Assembly (NCBI GenBank): GCA_013001595.1 | Contig: JABDMH010000091.1 | Span: forward strand, 1 to 36,623 | From: Saprospiraceae bacterium | GTDB taxonomy: Bacteria; Bacteroidota; Bacteroidia; Chitinophagales; Saprospiraceae | Direction of reading: 5' to 3' | Length of the DNA stretch: 36,623 nucleotides | Part shown: positions 33,934 through 36,623 of the stretch, piece by piece | How the letters are laid out: each line of letters begins with the position of its first letter | Numbering within the stretch: position 1 is the first letter of the stretch | Notes under the pieces: model-generated | Databases searched by the model: none | What the model was told of the DNA's origin: nothing | What the model saw: the letters and a program-made list of their open reading frames with translations, nothing else | Translations under genes and position numbers: made by a program

Positions 33934-35844
33934 TCAGGGCACAATCATTACTTTTTCGACTTCCTTAATGGTATTATTGGTATACTCAAAGAAATAGACA
34001 CCCGGAGCCAGCCCTTCGAGAGATAAATTGTTTTCAAGGGATGCCTCAAGATAAAAGTTATCAATGCGCTTACCAAATTGATCGAATATCTGAACCGATC
34101 CTCCAGGATGTTCAGCCTGCAGATAAATATTGTCAAATGCTGGGTTTGGGAATAGTAGAAAATCGTGAGCTGGTTGGCAAATATTTTCACCAAATAGAAT
34201 CGATGAGTGGGTAATGGTTCCATCTACATCATATTGTGCCAGTCTGTAGTAACGTGGGGCATCAGTATGAGAAACATCGTTGTTGAATATATAAACGCTC
34301 TGGTCATGCACGGAGAAGAAAGATTGAATAGGAGTAAACGAAAATCCATCGCTACTTTGTTCTAGTTCAAAGTGACTATGATCCAAAACTTCTCCTACTT
34401 GCCACCGCAAATAATCCTCGCATTTATCCTGCTCAAGCGTGAAGGAAATCAACTCAACAGGCAATGTTATTACCTGCAGTATAAAGTCATATTGAATAAC
34501 AGAATCGGGAACAAAATGGATACCTACTTCAATGGGATGATAGCCATTTTTAGTGATTCTCACCGTCACCAAGTTGGAAAAATTCAACCCAGGTTGGCTG
34601 GGTAAACTCGAAGGATCTACAATAGCTACCGCATAGTTTCCATTTGATCCATTTAGTTCAGTAATCGAATCAAAAGACATCACTTCAATTAGCACATCCT
34701 CCAATGGAAACCCATCGCCATCAAAGATGGTACCTTCCAGCCATGCTGCGTAGGGTGTATAGTCTGGTTGAAAAACGAACAAACCGTTGTTGATATCAGA
34801 ACCAAGGACAAGGTCATTATCAAAAAAGGGAAATGCACCCCATGATCCACTACCACCATTAGCGTCTGTATCATAACTACCCACTTCGACGATGTTGTGC
34901 GGTCGACTTACATCCAAGATTTTTATGCCCTCACTATAATAAGAGACTACCAGATGGTTGCCTTTAAGATGGACATTGTGAGGCAGTGTATTGCCAGGTG
35001 CCGTTAATGGCGCATAGCTATCCAAGAACAATATCTCGTCCAAATCAGAAATGTCGTATACCTCAACGGATGCACCAGAACGTTCGTCGGTAGTAAACAC
35101 GACATCGCCATCATCTGTGGTCCATGTATTATGAGTAAAAGTAAATCCAGTTTCTTGGCTCACCGTATTTATTATACTTACTGTATCTGGTTGTCGATCC
35201 AGCGTGTGTACTTTGAAATCGCCCGAGTAAATATCAGAGGTAATCATCAAATCACGCGCTTCATTTACATAGACATCATGAGCATAGATACGTAGTCCCT
35301 TACCGATCAATGGAGGCAATGAATCGTGCGTGCTGGCATCAAAAATAAGGACACCTCCACCATAAATGTTGGCACCTGCCAGATAGATCAGTCCCTGACT
35401 ATCAATATAGAGATTGTGAGCTCTGGCCAAGGATATGCCTTCTACTTTGGGATAGTAGGACCAGTATTTAATTCCTGCCGGATCTGGATTGGTCATATCA
35501 ATGATCTGGAGACCAGCATTTCCCTGATCAGCTACTACGTAAATGTAATCACCAAAATTCTTGATGTCTCGCCAAGTGCCGAATGCTCCAGGTATTTCGA
35601 TGATATGTTGTGGATTGCTAGGGTCCGTCAATGCATAGATCTCCGTACCACACTTTGTGCCTAAGAGTGCATAGTTTGTACCGTTGGAATGCTGAAATCC
35701 CCAAACATCATTGAACCCCGAGGTGCAATTGCTGGGTGGGTTTGACAGTAGTTCGAGGTGATAATCAAAAGCATTTTGAGCGGTCACCACGACAATCACT
35801 GCTGATAAGAAAACAAAGAGAAAAGCACGCCTAGACTTTACCAT
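33934..35844 (-). CDS. Choice-of-anchor B family protein with T9SS sorting domain
   Basis: A 636-residue secreted protein. A signal peptide (about 1-22 from ATG 35844, MVKSRRAFLFVFLSAVIVVV) precedes a beta-propeller-like region with LVIVP/LVI-type repeats (IYALTDPSNPQHIIEIPG, LQIIDMTNPDPAG, IKILDVSRPHNIVEVGSYD) as in choice-of-anchor B proteins. A small fold (WLEGTIFDGDGFPLEDVLIE) resembling a carboxypeptidase-regulatory domain and an Fn3-like stretch follow. The C terminus FPNPAFDNIYL then LAPGVYFFEYTNN is a type IX sorting domain, so it is exported to the surface. No enzyme residues are seen. The longer start at 35907 puts 21 residues ahead of the signal peptide and is rejected. Confidence 0.88.
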   Translation of the reverse strand: MVKSRRAFLFVFLSAVIVVVTAQNAFDYHLELLSNPPSNCTSGFNDVWGFQHSNGTNYALLGTKCGTEIYALTDPSNPQHIIEIPGAFGTWRDIKNFGDYIYVVADQGNAGLQIIDMTNPDPAGIKYWSYYPKVEGISLARAHNLYIDSQGLIYLAGANIYGGGVLIFDASTHDSLPPLIGKGLRIYAHDVYVNEARDLMITSDIYSGDFKVHTLDRQPDTVSIINTVSQETGFTFTHNTWTTDDGDVVFTTDERSGASVEVYDISDLDEILFLDSYAPLTAPGNTLPHNVHLKGNHLVVSYYSEGIKILDVSRPHNIVEVGSYDTDANGGSGSWGAFPFFDNDLVLGSDINNGLFVFQPDYTPYAAWLEGTIFDGDGFPLEDVLIEVMSFDSITELNGSNGNYAVAIVDPSSLPSQPGLNFSNLVTVRITKNGYHPIEVGIHFVPDSVIQYDFILQVITLPVELISFTLEQDKCEDYLRWQVGEVLDHSHFELEQSSDGFSFTPIQSFFSVHDQSVYIFNNDVSHTDAPRYYRLAQYDVDGTITHSSILFGENICQPAHDFLLFPNPAFDNIYLQAEHPGGSVQIFDQFGKRIDNFYLEASLENNLSLEGLAPGVYFFEYTNNTIKEVEKVMIVP

Positions 35845-35946
35845 TAGCCGACCGAATGAAATTTCAAACTCATGTTGTCTGAGTGCTAACAAATTAACAC
35901 TCACCACTAGTGTTATATTGCGTCAAAAATCTGGCCATGTTGCCTA

Positions 35947-36623
35947 CTAGTTTGTCTTACCCTCCAACATAAGTAAAAAGGTATACTCCAGCGCTGTCTC
36001 TCTATGTTGTTTGAATCGCCCTGAAGCGCCACTGTGCCCGGTTTCCATATTGGTGTGCAAAAGGAGTAAATTGTCATCGGTCTTGAGATCTCTCAATTTA
36101 GCTACCCATTTAGCCGGTTCCCAATATTGCACCTGAGAATCATGCAGGCCTGTGGTGACCAACATGGCTGGATAGTCCTTGGGGACCACATTGTCATAAG
36201 GTGAGTAAGATTTCATGTAGAAATAGTAGGTTGGGTCATTTGGATTTCCCCATTCGTCATATTCTCCTGTGGTTAAAGGAATACTTTCATCAAGCATAGT
36301 TGTGACAACATCCACAAATGGAACGGCGGCAATTAGGCCCTTAAACAATTGTGGAGCCATATTAATGACTGCTCCCATCAATAGACCACCAGCGCTTCCA
36401 CCCATCGCATACAGATGGGAGGAAGATGTATACTTTTGCTGAACTAGGAAAGTAGCACAATCAATAAAATCAGCGAAGGTGTTTTTCTTCTTAAGGAATT
36501 TTCCATCTTCATACCATTTCCGACCCATTTCTTCTCCACCACGAATATGTGCGATGGCAAAGGCAAAACCTCGATCCAATAAGGTCAATCTACTGGACCT
36601 AAAGGTTGGATCTACACTAATTC
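35947..36623 (-). CDS. ptrB: Oligopeptidase B / S9 prolyl-oligopeptidase family, C-terminal part (partial)
   Basis: The catalytic alpha/beta-hydrolase part of an S9A peptidase, cut by the right window edge (5' end outside). The triad is visible: Ser in [12 protein letters not shown], Asp in [17 protein letters not shown] and His in [32 protein letters not shown] and [17 protein letters not shown] are hallmark oligopeptidase B segments (S9A family), which cleave after basic residues. The frame stays open to base 36623 ([18 protein letters not shown]), so an ORF start at 36588 is not the true start. It is convergent-free: its stop is 102 bp past the start of the choice-of-anchor B gene on the same strand. 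Location cannot be judged without the N terminus. Confidence 0.88.
   Translation of the reverse strand, partial: ISVDPTFRSSRLTLLDRGFAFAIAHIRGGEEMGRKWYEDGKFLKKKNTFADFIDCATFLVQQKYTSSSHLYAMGGSAGGLLMGAVINMAPQLFKGLIAAVPFVDVVTTMLDESIPLTTGEYDEWGNPNDPTYYFYMKSYSPYDNVVPKDYPAMLVTTGLHDSQVQYWEPAKWVAKLRDLKTDDNLLLLHTNMETGHSGASGRFKQHRETALEYTFLLMLEGKTN

Overview
The window looks like a chromosome segment of a free-living, probably marine or biofilm-forming Bacteroidota, most likely near the Saprospiria/Cytophagia. Supporting evidence: two proteins carry type IX secretion (T9SS) C-terminal sorting domains; several genes are preceded by the Bacteroidota -7 promoter box TAnnTTTG; Shine-Dalgarno sequences are scarce; and families typical of the phylum are present (DUF6089 outer-membrane protein, choice-of-anchor B protein, RecF next to a DUF721/DciA-like protein). 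The taxon is an inference from gene content, with no marker-gene comparison.

Layout. 1-3.9 kb: a broken YWTD beta-propeller gene running off the left edge, an intact WYL regulator, a frameshifted small secreted protein and a lipoprotein. 4-6.6 kb: a 2H phosphoesterase, about 0.7 kb of probable gene relic, then a metallo-hydrolase translationally coupled to ribH. 6.8-8.8 kb: a membrane-anchored TPR protein and pyruvate dehydrogenase E1 alpha. 9.2-13.9 kb: a secreted protein of eleven fibronectin type III domains closed by a clear terminator, then ddl. 14-19 kb: a sulfated-glycan-like locus with a Tat-exported Gfo/Idh oxidoreductase, a sulfatase and two tandem CBM9-like paralogues. 19.2-25 kb: an EF-hand protein, then a minus-strand run DUF6435 > NPP-type phosphodiesterase > M19-like peptidase > patatin, followed upstream by a 215-bp MITE and an unknown gene. 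25.2-28 kb: a Tat-type aminotransferase, recF and a DUF721 gene. 28.2-36.6 kb: a subtilisin-like protease divergent from a DUF6089 protein, recQ overlapping a glycosyltransferase, a choice-of-anchor B T9SS protein, and oligopeptidase B running off the right edge.

How it fits together. Two catabolic modules stand out. One pairs carbohydrate-binding proteins with a sulfatase and an oxidoreductase. The other joins a lipid acyl hydrolase, a phosphodiesterase and a peptidase in one operon-like run, which could dismantle phospholipids or aminolipids (hypothesis). The TPR-ribH pair and the recF-DUF721 pair, usually neighbours in this phylum, lie 19 kb apart here, suggesting rearrangement. Decay is visible at 0-3 kb, 4.5-5.2 kb and 17.8-18.1 kb, and a MITE shows recent mobility. 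I found no CRISPR array, tRNA, rRNA, prophage or recognisable defence system. I did not find a clear-cut new system; the patatin/M19/NPP run is the best candidate.
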